A stretch of DNA of 64,000 bases from contig NZ_BDBT01000011.1 of assembly GCF_001613125.1 (NCBI RefSeq), positions 124,001 to 188,000 on the forward strand, given 5' to 3'. Origin of the DNA: Nocardia shimofusensis NBRC 100134 (GTDB lineage: Bacteria; Actinomycetota; Actinomycetes; Mycobacteriales; Mycobacteriaceae). Below, in pieces: positions 24,543 through 34,683 of the stretch. A program made the position numbers and the translations under genes. Within the stretch, counting starts at the first letter, position 1. Each line of letters opens with the position of its first letter. The notes under the pieces were generated by a model. That model saw only the letters and a program-made list of their open reading frames with translations. It searched no databases and was not told the DNA's origin.

Positions 24543-24580
24543 GGTCCACCAATCCCTCTCGCCGACAGGAACACACCTCC

Positions 24581-24959
24581 ATGCCCCACCGACCGAGCCC
24601 GGCACGCCGCTTCGGCCCAGCGCTGCACCGCCAGCGACGCGCACGACCGACCACGATCCAGATTCGGGTCTACCTCAACGCCGACCCGACCGCACTCCGC
24701 AACGGCCACCAGTCGGGAGCCCCGCTGATGCTCGCCTACACCTACCGAATCCGCACCGACACCGACGACGCCTTGGCTTGAACGCGTCTTCTCGACATTC
24801 AACGACCACCCCAGCCACCACGACGACCACGAACACGCCCGCGCCTGGTATGCCCTCAGGCACCGGTCGCTTTCGGTCGGAGACGTCGTGGGCCTCGATG
24901 ACCGCCACTACGCCTGCCAGTCCGCGGGCTGGACACCAGTCCCCGCGCCACCGACCTGA
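24581..24959 (+). pseudogene. small element protein, frameshifted
   Basis: Reads from ATG 24581 as a basic N-terminus then TTIQIRVYLNADPTALRNG, AYTYRIRTDTDDA and a stop at 24779-24781. Skipping one T at about 24772 continues the protein as WLERVFSTFNDHPS, ARAWYALRHRSLSVGDVVG and YACQSAGWTPV to a stop at 24957-24959. The two parts read like one ~125-residue conserved actinobacterial protein, so a one-base insertion (or read error) has split it. Programmed shifting is less likely: no slippery heptamer is seen. Confidence 0.7.
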
Positions 24960-25382
24960 CGCGATCGCCTCGTGGGCAGCTCGGTTCGGCTCGGTCGCTA
25001 TGACCGGGTCCGGGCCGAGCGTGCACGGCCCGGCCGGCCGGCGCGAGCGCCGAGCCCACCGGCGAGAACACACGCGGATCCCTACGGCAACCCTCAACTC
25101 GTTCGAACCGGCTCCCGTACCTCTGCCACCGCTCGTTCATCAATCGCTGCTCCCGCCCTCTTCTGCTGTTCCAGCCTTGCGCGCCTCGCTCCAACGCCCT
25201 CCGCATCGCCTCATCCCTCGCGCTCTGCCCACCTTTTCTCAAGCACACCTCTTGCATCCAGGCGTGAAACACCGACTCTTCAGATACCGATCCGGTAACG
25301 TGCAGGCATTTTTCCCGAAGTGCCGATAACTGCATAACTCGAAACCCTCGACTTTCTCCGGTTCGGAGCGCTCGATGGAGTT
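24960..25382. other. gene-free region before the relaxase; candidate oriT
   Basis: About 420 bp without a supported gene. It becomes less GC-rich near the relaxase start (25270-25380) and contains short symmetric pieces, but no iterons or clear nic motif could be identified. MobF relaxases usually have oriT close by, so this is the best candidate by position only. Confidence 0.3.
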
Positions 25383-28300
25383 ATGACCGCGACGATTCAC
25401 AAAGCCGTCGCAGGCAATGGCTACCAGTATTACCTGCGAAATGTTGCCGCGCATGACACCGACTCCCGCGGCCGGTCCGATCTGTCGGATTACTATTCCG
25501 CCCACGGGGAGTCTCCCGGCATCTGGCGGGGCACCGGCATGGCATCGCTGGACATCGAGATCGGCGCGGAAGTGACCGAGTCGCAGATGAAGTCGCTGTT
25601 CGGACTTGGTCGCCATCCAGACGCCGACCTGATCGAAGACCGCGTCTACAACAACGAGATTGCGGCCGGTTCGACACCGAAGCAGGCCGACGAAGCGGCC
25701 GATAAGGCGTCACGCTTGGGTAGCCCATTTCGCGTTTACGCGATCAATTCCGATTTCCGAAACCGATGCTTGGAGGAATACAGGGAACACAACATCGCAC
25801 ACGGCAGACCGGTTGACGACATCATCGCTGATGCCGATCGCGAGCGGATCCGTACCCGGGTCGCGTTCGACACGTTCATCGACGAGTACTCCCGGCCGCC
25901 GAATGATGCGCGGGAGTTGTCGGGGTGGATTGCGAAGAACTCACGCCCATCCACGACGGCGGTGGCGGGTTTCGACATCACCTTCAGTCCGGTCAAGTCG
26001 GTTTCCGCGTTGTGGGCGTTGGCGCCGTTGTCGGTGTCGGCGGAGATCGAGGCCGCCCACCAGGATGCGGTAGCGGATGCGTTGGCGTGGTTGGAGCAGC
26101 ACGGGATCTACACGAGGTTGGGCCGAAATGGTGTCCGGCAGGTCGATGTCGAGGGCATTATCGCGGCCTGTTTCACCCATCGCGACAGTCGTGCCGGTGA
26201 CCCTGATCTGCACACCCACGTCCTTATCGCCAACCGGGCACGCACGCTCGATGGCCGCTGGCGCACCCTCGACGGCGCCGCTGTCTATCGGGTGGTGGTC
26301 ACGGTGTCGGAGATCTACAACACCCGCCTCGAACACCACCTCGAAGACAGCATCGGTGTCGAGTTCGCCGAACGCGCCGGAACCGACCCGGCCAAACGCC
26401 CGATTCGTGAAATCGTCGGCATCCCCATGCGGTTGATTGAGGCGTGGTCGCGGCGAGAAACCGCGATCCGCTCGCGTGTCGGTGAACTGGCCGCGGACTT
26501 CCAACACCTCCACGGGCGCGAACCCATCCCGATCGAGCTACGGCGTCTGGCTCAACAAGCCACCCTGGAAACCCGCCCCATCAAACACCGATCACGCTCC
26601 CATGCCGAACAGCGACGCGGCTGGCGTGGTGAAGCCATCACACTGCTCGGTTCCCGGCAGGCCGTCGCGGCCACGGTGTCAGCGGCGTTGAATCCGGCGC
26701 GTTCACCGCGGACCCAGATCACTCGCGAGTGGATCGCACGGACCGCCGACCGGGTCCTCGAGGTCGTGGCCGAACACCGCTCGACCTGGCGGCCGGCGAA
26801 CGTACGCGCCGAGATCGAACGCCACATCCGGGGCCGAGTACATGGCCGAGACTGGGGTTCTGCTGCCGGGGCGGTACTCGCCGCTGCCCTCGACCCCGCC
26901 CGCTCGATCGCACTCGACGACCCCGATATCACCGCCGAACCCGAACTCGCCACCGTCCCCGAGGCGCTGCAACGGCGCGATCATTCCAGCGTCTACACCC
27001 CGGCCGGCGCCCGCATCTACACCTCGACCCGGATCCTTGCCGCCGAGGACGCGTTGATCGAGTTGTCGGTGCAGCCTGGCGCGCGTCGACTCGCGCCGGA
27101 GGTGGTGGCCACGGCCATCCGCGACCACAATGCCGCTCACCCCGATCGAGCGTTGAACGCCGGGCAGCGCAGCGTGATCGAGGGATTCGCCGCCTCGGGC
27201 TTGCGCGTGCATACCGCCAACGCACCCGCCGGAACCGGGAAAACCACCGGTATGTCGGTGCTCACCGCGGCCTGGCGAAACAGTCGCGGCGCCGTGCTCG
27301 GGCTCGCGCCCACCGCAGCAGCAGCCGCGGTCCTCGGTGAATCGATCCAGGCGCGCTGCGAAACGGTCGACAAGCTCCTCACCGTCATCGACCTGCACCG
27401 ACCCAACCCGACCAACCCAGTATCCGAGCAAGATCACCCGCCGCCGCTGCCGCAGTGGGTCCTCGACATCGACTTCACCACCCTCGTGATCGTCGACGAA
27501 CACGTCAAAATCGGCACCGTCAAGCGCCTGAAACTCCTGCGATTCCTCGCCGATCGCGGTGCGACGATCCGCTGCCTCGGCGATGACCATCAACTGCCTG
27601 CTATCGACGCCGGTGGCGTCGATGCCGATATGACCGCCGCCGCACCGGAGCACGCTCTCACCCTCACTCATGTCGTGCGGTTCGCCTCCACCGCCGAAGC
27701 GTCGGCCAGTTTGATGCTGCGCGAGGGCGACCCGGCCGCTTTGGGCTGGTACCTCGACAACGATCGTGTGCACGGCGGCCATGTCGGCGCGACCCATGAC
27801 GACGCCTACACCGCGTGGGCAGCAGATCACGCCGCAGGGCTTGAGGCGATCATGCTGGCTGCCAACCACGACACCGTCACAGCCCTCAACACCCGAGCGC
27901 GGGCCGACCGCCTCACCCGCGACAGCGGCATCGACGGACTGGAAGTGGCACTCGCCGACGGCACATCAGCATCGGTGGGCGACACCATCCGCACCCGCCG
28001 CAACAATGCGAAACTGCGACTCGGCGACCGTGACTGGGTGCGCAACGGCTACGCCTGGACCGTCACCACAGTGCACACCGACGGCAGTCTCAGCGCCCGC
28101 CACCACAGTCGATCCGCGGAAAGTGTCCGGCTTCCGGCCGACTACGTCGCACGGTACGTGCGTCTGGGATACGCGGCAACGATCGACTCCGCGCAAGGAA
28201 TCACCGCCGACACCTGCCATGTCGCGCTCACCGGCGGCGAAACCCGGCAGCAGTTGTATGTCGCGATGACCCGCGGTGTGCACGCCAACCACGCCTACAT

Positions 28301-31300
28301 CCCCTCGGCATTGAGCGGAGACGAAGGCTCCTTCTACACCGAACCCGCGATCGACCCACGCACCGCCGTCGAGAACCTCATCCAGATCCTCGCGCGTGAC
28401 GGCGCGCAGAAGTCCGCGACCACCCAACTGCGCGACGCACTCGACCCGCATCGAAGAATCGGCCGCGCACTCGACATCTACCACGACAGCATCGCCCTGG
28501 CCGCCGAACACGCCCTCGGCCCGACCACGCTCGCGCGTCTGCACACCGCCGCCGAAACCCTGCACCCCGGCCTCACAGACAGCCCCGCCTACCCGACACT
28601 ACGCGGGCACCTCGCGACAATCGCCGCCACCGGCACCGACCCCATAGCAGTACTTCGTGCCGCCATCGCCGAACGCGAACTCGACACCGCCGCCGATCCC
28701 GCCGCCGTCTTGGACTGGCGCATCGACCCCACCGGCACGCACTCCACCGGAACCGGCCCCCTGCCGTGGACACCGGCCATCCCACCCGGGCTCGACACGA
28801 CAACTACCCAGGCCGATGCCCGCGCCCGCATCCTCACCGAACTCGCCGCACACATCCGCCGCGACACCATCGCCTGGAGCCCCCTGACCGCACCCGCATG
28901 GGCGCGGCCCTTACTCGGCGCCGACCCTGTCCTACTCGCCGATCTCGCCGTCTGGCGCGCGAGCCTGCACATCCCCGACGCCGATCTGCGACCGACCGGC
29001 CCCCGCCGGTACCCCGTCCGCGAACACAACCACCAAGACCTTCTCGACACCCGCATCCAAGCAGCACTCGGCGATCCCGCGCGCCCCATTCACCAGTGGG
29101 CCGAAACCGTGCGCGCCATCGAACCCCGGATCCTCACCGACCCGCACTGGCCAGCGATCGCCGAACGCATCGACCTCGCCGCCCGCGCAGGCATCGACAT
29201 CGCCACCCGCCTGCGCACCGCCACCGAAGCACGGCCGTTACCGGACGAGATGCCCGCCGCCGCGTTGTGGTCGCGCCTGGAACTGGCCCCCTCCGCACTC
29301 GACGGCCGCGACCGCAACCTGCGCCCGGACTGGATCACCGACCTCCACGACATCCTCGGCCCCGACACCGCAGACCGCGCCATCGACGACCCCGCCTGGC
29401 CCAGGGTCGTCGCCGCCGTCGACCGCGCCGCCGGCACCGGATGGACACCCCGACAACTCCTGACCACCGCACACGAACTCCTCACCGCCGCAACCCCCGA
29501 CGACCCCACCGGACTACGCCCCGACCAAATCGCCGCCGCCCTCGCCTGGCGCGCCGACGCACTCCTACACCACACACCCACCCCACCCACCCAGAGCACC
29601 CCCATGAACAAACAACCCACCACACCCTTGCCCGACCCCAACAGCCGCGAACACCCACCCGACACCGAAACGCCTCACCACAGGAACGACGCCCCTGCAC
29701 CAGCGACGCCGACGCAGTCACCACACAACGCACGGCCACCCCAAGCGGGCGCGGAGATCGATATCGTCGCCGAGTTGCTTCGTCAAGGGCGCGTTCGTGC
29801 GGCAGTGCGGCGGTTCCGCGAGTTCGAGAACCGCCTCACCGAGGAACAACGCTGGGTCCTCGGCGCCGTCGCCGACACCCTCTACCGCTACCCCTATCCC
29901 GTCGCCACCGCACACCTACGCCACGCCGGACAACGCTTCCCCCAACATCAAGCGCTCATCGACGCCTGCACCCCCACCAGCGACCCCGGCATCTACCAGA
30001 GCCGCCCCGACCACGCCCCCACACCACCGACGTTCGAGCGCCGACACCGCGAGCGAGCACCACGCGACCACGCACCTCAGCACGATCCGGAACTGATCCA
30101 CGATCCACTACCGGACCCGCAGGTCCGCGCCCGCCGCCACGAGCAGGACTATCACGACACCCGCGCCGGCATCGACGACCAACCCTGGGCACGACCCGAC
30201 GCCCACGAAGTCCGCCGCCTGACCGACGACCCCGACCTACCCCACTCCCACCTGCCTCCACTACCGCGGCCTCCCGAAGCGCCGCCCCGAGAATCGGATC
30301 CGCTTTCCGCTCGCGGATACCGTCGCGACGAAGCCAAAGACCCAACCCCAGCCGCCTACGCACTCGACTACGACAAAGCCGCAACCCACCGCGCACGCGG
30401 CCTGGAATGCGTCGCATGCAACATCGAACGCCGCCCCACCGACGCCACACCCATCCCGCCCCGCCGATCAGACGACGGCCTCTGCCACGACTGCCGCGAC
30501 ACCCACCAACCCGGCGTCCCCGACCACGACCCCGCCCACCATCCGACCGCCCGCGCGAACCACCTCGCCGCCACCAAACCCCTCACCACCGTCCACGCCA
30601 TCCTGCGCCGCGACTGGAAAGCCACACCCAACCCAGCCCACCGCGCCCAGATCGAAGCCTGGGTCCGAGAGCACCCCCTCGCCAAAACCCCACCCGCCTA
30701 CACCCCGCCGGTCGACAATCCGCTGTTCACGCTCACCGACACCGAACTCGCCGACCGGATCACCGAACTCCACCAACAACTCGCCCTCAACGACACCTAC
30801 ACCGCCGCCTATGCCCCGGCACCACCCGAACCCGACGACCAACCCGGGATCGACCAACTCGTCGCCCGCCACCGCACCGCCCAAGACGCGATCCGAACAG
30901 CACTCCACGCCGACGAACTCCTCCACCACGCGACCCGCGCGCTCCACGCCACCCGCAGCGAACTCGCCACCCACCGTCGGCGACTCGACCAAACGCCCAC
31001 CCGGCAACGCCGCACCCGCCACATCCTCAGCACCCGCATAAACGAACTCGTCAGTCGACAAGCCGCCAACGAACGCGACCTCACACGCACCCGCACCGAC
31101 GCCCGCGAAGCCCGACGCAACGCCATCAATTACGCAGGAAAACCCGAACATTGGGATGAGCTCCTCAGAAGAGACCAGCCCGATCCGCCCCTGAACCCTG
31201 CCGCAGGCACCCAGGCGATGTCCGAACAGTTCGTCGTCGACACCCGAACCGAGATCGAACAACTCCACGGCGAGCAGCGACGACGACACGAACTCAGTCC

Positions 31301-31415
31301 TGCGGAACACCAACACGAACACGAACTACGGCACGCCGTCCGAACCGACCTGCCCGACGAACAGCCCGCACCCGACCACACCACACCCACCCACGACCCG
31401 GACATGGACCTCTAA
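25383..31415 (+). CDS. MobF relaxase / helicase (TraA/TrwC-like)
   Basis: A 2010-residue conjugative relaxase. N-terminal TrwC domain: tyrosines in GYQYYLRN (residues ~13-19) and the metal-binding histidines in DPDLHTHVLIAN near 273. The helicase domain has Walker A APAGTGKTT near 614, Walker B LVIVDEH near 700 and a motif-V/VI-like IDSAQGITAD near 930. The C-terminal extension carries a zinc-ribbon module (CVACN near 1675, LCHDC), shared with the protein at 22885, then a long basic coiled coil. It would nick oriT, stay on the 5' end and unwind the strand. GGAG lies unusually close to ATG 25383. The length is large even for actinobacterial MobF proteins. Confidence 0.93.
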   Translation: MTATIHKAVAGNGYQYYLRNVAAHDTDSRGRSDLSDYYSAHGESPGIWRGTGMASLDIEIGAEVTESQMKSLFGLGRHPDADLIEDRVYNNEIAAGSTPKQADEAADKASRLGSPFRVYAINSDFRNRCLEEYREHNIAHGRPVDDIIADADRERIRTRVAFDTFIDEYSRPPNDARELSGWIAKNSRPSTTAVAGFDITFSPVKSVSALWALAPLSVSAEIEAAHQDAVADALAWLEQHGIYTRLGRNGVRQVDVEGIIAACFTHRDSRAGDPDLHTHVLIANRARTLDGRWRTLDGAAVYRVVVTVSEIYNTRLEHHLEDSIGVEFAERAGTDPAKRPIREIVGIPMRLIEAWSRRETAIRSRVGELAADFQHLHGREPIPIELRRLAQQATLETRPIKHRSRSHAEQRRGWRGEAITLLGSRQAVAATVSAALNPARSPRTQITREWIARTADRVLEVVAEHRSTWRPANVRAEIERHIRGRVHGRDWGSAAGAVLAAALDPARSIALDDPDITAEPELATVPEALQRRDHSSVYTPAGARIYTSTRILAAEDALIELSVQPGARRLAPEVVATAIRDHNAAHPDRALNAGQRSVIEGFAASGLRVHTANAPAGTGKTTGMSVLTAAWRNSRGAVLGLAPTAAAAAVLGESIQARCETVDKLLTVIDLHRPNPTNPVSEQDHPPPLPQWVLDIDFTTLVIVDEHVKIGTVKRLKLLRFLADRGATIRCLGDDHQLPAIDAGGVDADMTAAAPEHALTLTHVVRFASTAEASASLMLREGDPAALGWYLDNDRVHGGHVGATHDDAYTAWAADHAAGLEAIMLAANHDTVTALNTRARADRLTRDSGIDGLEVALADGTSASVGDTIRTRRNNAKLRLGDRDWVRNGYAWTVTTVHTDGSLSARHHSRSAESVRLPADYVARYVRLGYAATIDSAQGITADTCHVALTGGETRQQLYVAMTRGVHANHAYIPSALSGDEGSFYTEPAIDPRTAVENLIQILARDGAQKSATTQLRDALDPHRRIGRALDIYHDSIALAAEHALGPTTLARLHTAAETLHPGLTDSPAYPTLRGHLATIAATGTDPIAVLRAAIAERELDTAADPAAVLDWRIDPTGTHSTGTGPLPWTPAIPPGLDTTTTQADARARILTELAAHIRRDTIAWSPLTAPAWARPLLGADPVLLADLAVWRASLHIPDADLRPTGPRRYPVREHNHQDLLDTRIQAALGDPARPIHQWAETVRAIEPRILTDPHWPAIAERIDLAARAGIDIATRLRTATEARPLPDEMPAAALWSRLELAPSALDGRDRNLRPDWITDLHDILGPDTADRAIDDPAWPRVVAAVDRAAGTGWTPRQLLTTAHELLTAATPDDPTGLRPDQIAAALAWRADALLHHTPTPPTQSTPMNKQPTTPLPDPNSREHPPDTETPHHRNDAPAPATPTQSPHNARPPQAGAEIDIVAELLRQGRVRAAVRRFREFENRLTEEQRWVLGAVADTLYRYPYPVATAHLRHAGQRFPQHQALIDACTPTSDPGIYQSRPDHAPTPPTFERRHRERAPRDHAPQHDPELIHDPLPDPQVRARRHEQDYHDTRAGIDDQPWARPDAHEVRRLTDDPDLPHSHLPPLPRPPEAPPRESDPLSARGYRRDEAKDPTPAAYALDYDKAATHRARGLECVACNIERRPTDATPIPPRRSDDGLCHDCRDTHQPGVPDHDPAHHPTARANHLAATKPLTTVHAILRRDWKATPNPAHRAQIEAWVREHPLAKTPPAYTPPVDNPLFTLTDTELADRITELHQQLALNDTYTAAYAPAPPEPDDQPGIDQLVARHRTAQDAIRTALHADELLHHATRALHATRSELATHRRRLDQTPTRQRRTRHILSTRINELVSRQAANERDLTRTRTDAREARRNAINYAGKPEHWDELLRRDQPDPPLNPAAGTQAMSEQFVVDTRTEIEQLHGEQRRRHELSPAEHQHEHELRHAVRTDLPDEQPAPDHTTPTHDPDMDL

Positions 31416-31526
31416 CAGACTCCTCGGCCACGCGACCGCCCAAGGGCCCGTGGAATCGAGATTCGACACGGTCGCCGTTCTCACCTCGCGGATCTTCCTC
31501 CGTCAGCGTCCGCGCGCTTCCCGCCC

Positions 31527-31763
31527 TCACTCGCGTTCCTGGGCCCGAGCTTCTCGCCCGGCGCGAGTCATGCCGCTGCCCGGCGCCACGGGCTCACAAT
31601 CCAATTCCCGTTCCAGTGGCGGCATACTCACCTCGAGTACCCGCGCGACATCGGGCGGTAGCCGTGCCAACACCTGTTTCCGCGCAGCCTGGATGCGCGC
31701 GAGTTCGTGCCGGCGTGCCTGCTCCGCTGCTTTCTGAGCCTGCTGTCGTGCAATCGCCCGCAT
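31527..31763 (-). CDS. small coiled-coil protein opposite to the relaxase
   Basis: A 78-residue highly charged protein (RAIARQQAQKAAEQARRHEL, RLPPDVARVLEV, then an acidic-basic tail). ATG 31763 has AGGAAG at ideal spacing; the frame is open 33 codons further upstream without one. No family is recognised. It is convergent with the relaxase and divergent from the next gene, and could be an antagonist or regulator, but nothing in the sequence proves that. Confidence 0.5.
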   Translation of the reverse strand: MRAIARQQAQKAAEQARRHELARIQAARKQVLARLPPDVARVLEVSMPPLERELDCEPVAPGSGMTRAGREARAQERE

Positions 31764-31924
31764 CGCCGCTTCCTGCGAATTCGAGACCGTCTCGGGTCGG
31801 GCAGTTATGCTGGAGCCCGGAGTCAGGACGCGCACGCTCCCCGCCGGAGTCGAACCGCCCACGCCGGTTCACGACGATGATGGCCAAGGTCCTCACCAGG
31901 GGCCCGCGAAGCTTCATACCCCTA

Positions 31925-31966
31925 TGCCCACGAACGTGTTTCGTCATCGGCGGGGTGGCGTGGGCA
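31925..31966 (+). promoter_or_regulatory. intergenic inverted repeat
   Basis: TGCCCACG (31925-31932) and CGTGGGCA (31959-31966) are perfect complements around a 26-base loop, 23 bases before the next start, placed like the gap hairpins of the 4-25 kb region. Confidence 0.45.
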
Positions 31967-31989
31967 CCTGCGCTGGACAGGACGAGACC

Positions 31990-32940
31990 ATGCCCAAGAG
32001 CAGCAGCGCACGCCGACGCCGACGCACCCGTCGCATCGCCGAAGAAGCTGGGCTCAGCTTCGCCGCAGCCCAGCGCCGCGGCGACGAACTCGCCGAGCAC
32101 GCACGCCTGAAGGCTTGGCTGCGCCCGCACAAGATCGAAATCGACGGAGTGCTGCGATACGTGCGTCGGCGCGATGCCGCGCACCTCGATCCGGCTGGTC
32201 TGCACGACCCCACCGAAGCCGACGTCGTAGCCGCTGCGGAGGTATTGTCGCCGCGTGTACGCAGACTGAGTTCAGCTCGACTGCGGCCGGTGACCGTGCC
32301 CGGACCCGACGGCCAACCCCACCGGCTCGTGCAGTGCGAGGATCCCGGCAGGTTCCATACGAGTGTCCGTCAGGTGATCGAGCATCTGACGCACGTGCGG
32401 GAAGACGCCGAGATCGCCTACATCGAATGGCACACCGTGGCCCGCGCCTTCTACGAAATCACCGTGCCTCTGCGGGGGCTGCTCCGGATCACCGACGGGC
32501 CGTTGCGGGATCAGCTCGGGCTTGCCGTGAAAGCGGCCGAGGTCCTATCGACATCGGCGGAGGCCGTCCACAGCCGCGGCTGCCTGCTCGGCGCCGGGGA
32601 AAACAGATCCCGCCGCGGCGAGGGATACTCTCCCTGCGGTGGCGGCCCGGTCCGGGTCCGGGTGCGGATCCACGACGACGAGACCATCGTCACCGATCCG
32701 GGATGTCCTCGCCACGCCGCCGAAGAGATCGCCTACCACGACTATGACGTCGAGGAAGGATACTCCGACGTCGAGATCCTCGGCGGGACCGATGCCGATC
32801 TGGACACCATCTACGACCTCGCCGCCGCCGTCCGCCGCGAACGCCAACAGCGGCAGCGCGAACGAAACCTTTCCCCCGGGGTATTCGTCCTGGTGTCACC
32901 GCCGTGGATGCAGCGTAGGACTCCCGGTGATCACCGGTGA
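31990..32940 (+). CDS. hypothetical protein downstream of the relaxase
   Basis: A 316-residue protein. A very basic start (ARRRRRTRRIAEEAGLSFAAA) resembles a DNA-binding helix pair. The middle is helical (VRQVIEHLTHVREDAEIAY) and the end acidic (YHDYDVEEGYSDVEILGG) followed by a charged coil. No family is recognised. ATG 31990 begins the part with strong coding character. It closes the plus-strand transfer block and is convergent with the DUF885 gene. Confidence 0.6.
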   Translation: MPKSSSARRRRRTRRIAEEAGLSFAAAQRRGDELAEHARLKAWLRPHKIEIDGVLRYVRRRDAAHLDPAGLHDPTEADVVAAAEVLSPRVRRLSSARLRPVTVPGPDGQPHRLVQCEDPGRFHTSVRQVIEHLTHVREDAEIAYIEWHTVARAFYEITVPLRGLLRITDGPLRDQLGLAVKAAEVLSTSAEAVHSRGCLLGAGENRSRRGEGYSPCGGGPVRVRVRIHDDETIVTDPGCPRHAAEEIAYHDYDVEEGYSDVEILGGTDADLDTIYDLAAAVRRERQQRQRERNLSPGVFVLVSPPWMQRRTPGDHR

Positions 32941-32984
32941 AGTACGCATCACTCGACGCTGTGTACACGGCGCCGAGGGCGCGG

Positions 32985-34655
32985 TCAGAGTGTGTCGGCA
33001 ATAGCAGCGAGCGTCGGCAGGGTCAGCGCGCCCGCGGCCAATACGGCGTCGTGGAATGCGCGTAGATCGAAGCGACGCCCGAGGCGCTCACTGGCTCGAG
33101 CACGTTGACGCTGAATCTCGAGTTGCCCGAGTTTGTATCCGAGGGCTTGGCCGGGGATGTCGATGTACCGGTCGACTTCGACGGTGATCTCCTCAATGCT
33201 GTTCGGTGTGTGGGCGGACATGAAGTCGATCGCCTGCTGGCGCGACCACCCCTTGGCGTGTAGTCCTGTGTCGACAACCAGGCGACAGCTACGCAGGGAA
33301 TCGCCGGCAAGCATGCCCAGCAGGTCGAGATCATCGTCGTAGAGGCCCATTTCGTGGGCGAGCCGTTCCGCGTAGAGGGCCCACCCCTCGACAAACGCGG
33401 TGTTTGCCCACGACTGCCGCTGGAAACGTGGGAGGTCGGTGGACTCTGCAGCCAGGGCAAGCTGCAGATGATGGCCGGGCACGGCTTCGTGGAAGACTAC
33501 CGCCGCGGTCTCGTAGCGCGCCTGACCTTCCGCGTTGTGCAGGTTGACGTAATAGGTGCCGGGACTGCTCCCGTCGGCGGCGGGCGGATAGTAGTAGGCG
33601 GCGGGTGAATCCGCGGCCAGGTAGTCCGGAACCGCGACGATCTCACAGGGGTGGGTAGGCAGCCGACCGAACCAATCAGCTGCGGCCGCCGCTGCGGCAT
33701 CGAAATACCTGCGGGTGCGGGCGAGGATTTCCGCACCGTCGCGATATCGCAGATCAGGGTCCTGGCGCAGGCGGGCGAAGATGAGCTCTGTGTCGGTGGT
33801 TCCGAACTGTCGATGCCCGACCCGTGCATATTCCTCGCGGAGCCGGTCGAGTTCGGCCGAACCAATCCGATGGATATCGTCGGCGTCGAGTCCCAGCATG
33901 GTGGTGTGGCAGCGGATCAGGCGGTGATAGATCTCGGCGCCGTCGTCGCCGAGCCAGCACAGACCTGCCCGCTCCCCCGGTCTGCTGTACGGGAGGAGTT
34001 CGGTGGCCAGCATGTCGCGATAGCGGTGAAACGCCGGCCGAACCACCTCCTGAGCGATCTCGGCCAACTCGTTGCGCCACGCCGGTTCCCCCATCCAGCC
34101 CTCGGGGCCTGTCACGGTGACGAACGGGTCGGCCGACAACTCCGATGCCAGATACGAATCAATCTGGTTGATGGAACGCTCGATGGTGACACGGGCCGGG
34201 GCGCGGCCGACGCCGAGCCCGTCCCGGAAGCGACGTGCCGCCTCATCGAGCAGGGCGCCGATCTGCCTGTGCCGCTGCGCCAAGGCTTCAGCAGCGATCG
34301 CGTGCGGGGCCGTGATCTGAGACAAGCTGGTCAACAGGCGAGCATGCACCCCACCCATTTGTCCGGCGCTCATCTCGACCGGCCGCCACTCCAGTTCGGT
34401 GACAGCTCGAGCGATATCAGCAAGCAGAAGGTCGCGAGCGAGATGATCGGCGGGATCGAGGCGGGAGGCATCGATCGCTACAACCTGCTGCTGTATCCGC
34501 CGCCAAGCCTGCATCGTGCGCTGTTCCGCCTCGACGGAGACATCCTCGATACGGTCGTCGAATCGGTGATCACCCAGCATCGTCGCCGTGGTGGGCGCGA
34601 ACTCCAGCACGGTATCCCAGTAGTGCTCGGCCAACCGCCATAGCTCCCGATCCAT
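32985..34655 (-). CDS. DUF885-family putative metallopeptidase
   Basis: A 556-residue DUF885 protein. The family has a zinc-protease-like signature, here HEAVPGHHLQ with EGWALYAE about 50 residues later, equivalent to HExxH plus a downstream Glu but spaced as HExxxGHH. Upstream blocks YYYPPAADGSSPGTYYVNL and downstream GYKLGQLEIQ are family-typical. There is no signal peptide, so it is cytoplasmic. ATG 34655 lies behind GAGG; an ATG two codons earlier is also possible. It follows the decayed end of the metabolic operon and may be a self-contained gene. Peptide substrates are presumed. Confidence 0.82.
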   Translation of the reverse strand: MDRELWRLAEHYWDTVLEFAPTTATMLGDHRFDDRIEDVSVEAEQRTMQAWRRIQQQVVAIDASRLDPADHLARDLLLADIARAVTELEWRPVEMSAGQMGGVHARLLTSLSQITAPHAIAAEALAQRHRQIGALLDEAARRFRDGLGVGRAPARVTIERSINQIDSYLASELSADPFVTVTGPEGWMGEPAWRNELAEIAQEVVRPAFHRYRDMLATELLPYSRPGERAGLCWLGDDGAEIYHRLIRCHTTMLGLDADDIHRIGSAELDRLREEYARVGHRQFGTTDTELIFARLRQDPDLRYRDGAEILARTRRYFDAAAAAAADWFGRLPTHPCEIVAVPDYLAADSPAAYYYPPAADGSSPGTYYVNLHNAEGQARYETAAVVFHEAVPGHHLQLALAAESTDLPRFQRQSWANTAFVEGWALYAERLAHEMGLYDDDLDLLGMLAGDSLRSCRLVVDTGLHAKGWSRQQAIDFMSAHTPNSIEEITVEVDRYIDIPGQALGYKLGQLEIQRQRARASERLGRRFDLRAFHDAVLAAGALTLPTLAAIADTL

Positions 34656-34683
34656 AGCCATAATCCTCGCGGACACGGAGGCA

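Noticed and set aside
22528..24654. A ~700-codon minus-strand frame opposite the relaxase-module paralogue
   Set aside because: The plus-strand protein has clear homology to the relaxase C-terminus, and the minus frame is compositionally a shadow.
24760..24790. Programmed ribosomal frameshift in the small gene before the relaxase
   Set aside because: No slippery heptamer or downstream pseudoknot was evident, so a plain one-base change is simpler.
28766..31159. A ~800-codon plus-strand frame within the relaxase gene
   Set aside because: Arg/Pro-rich sequence in a shifted frame of the relaxase C-terminus, with no ribosome site or family pattern.
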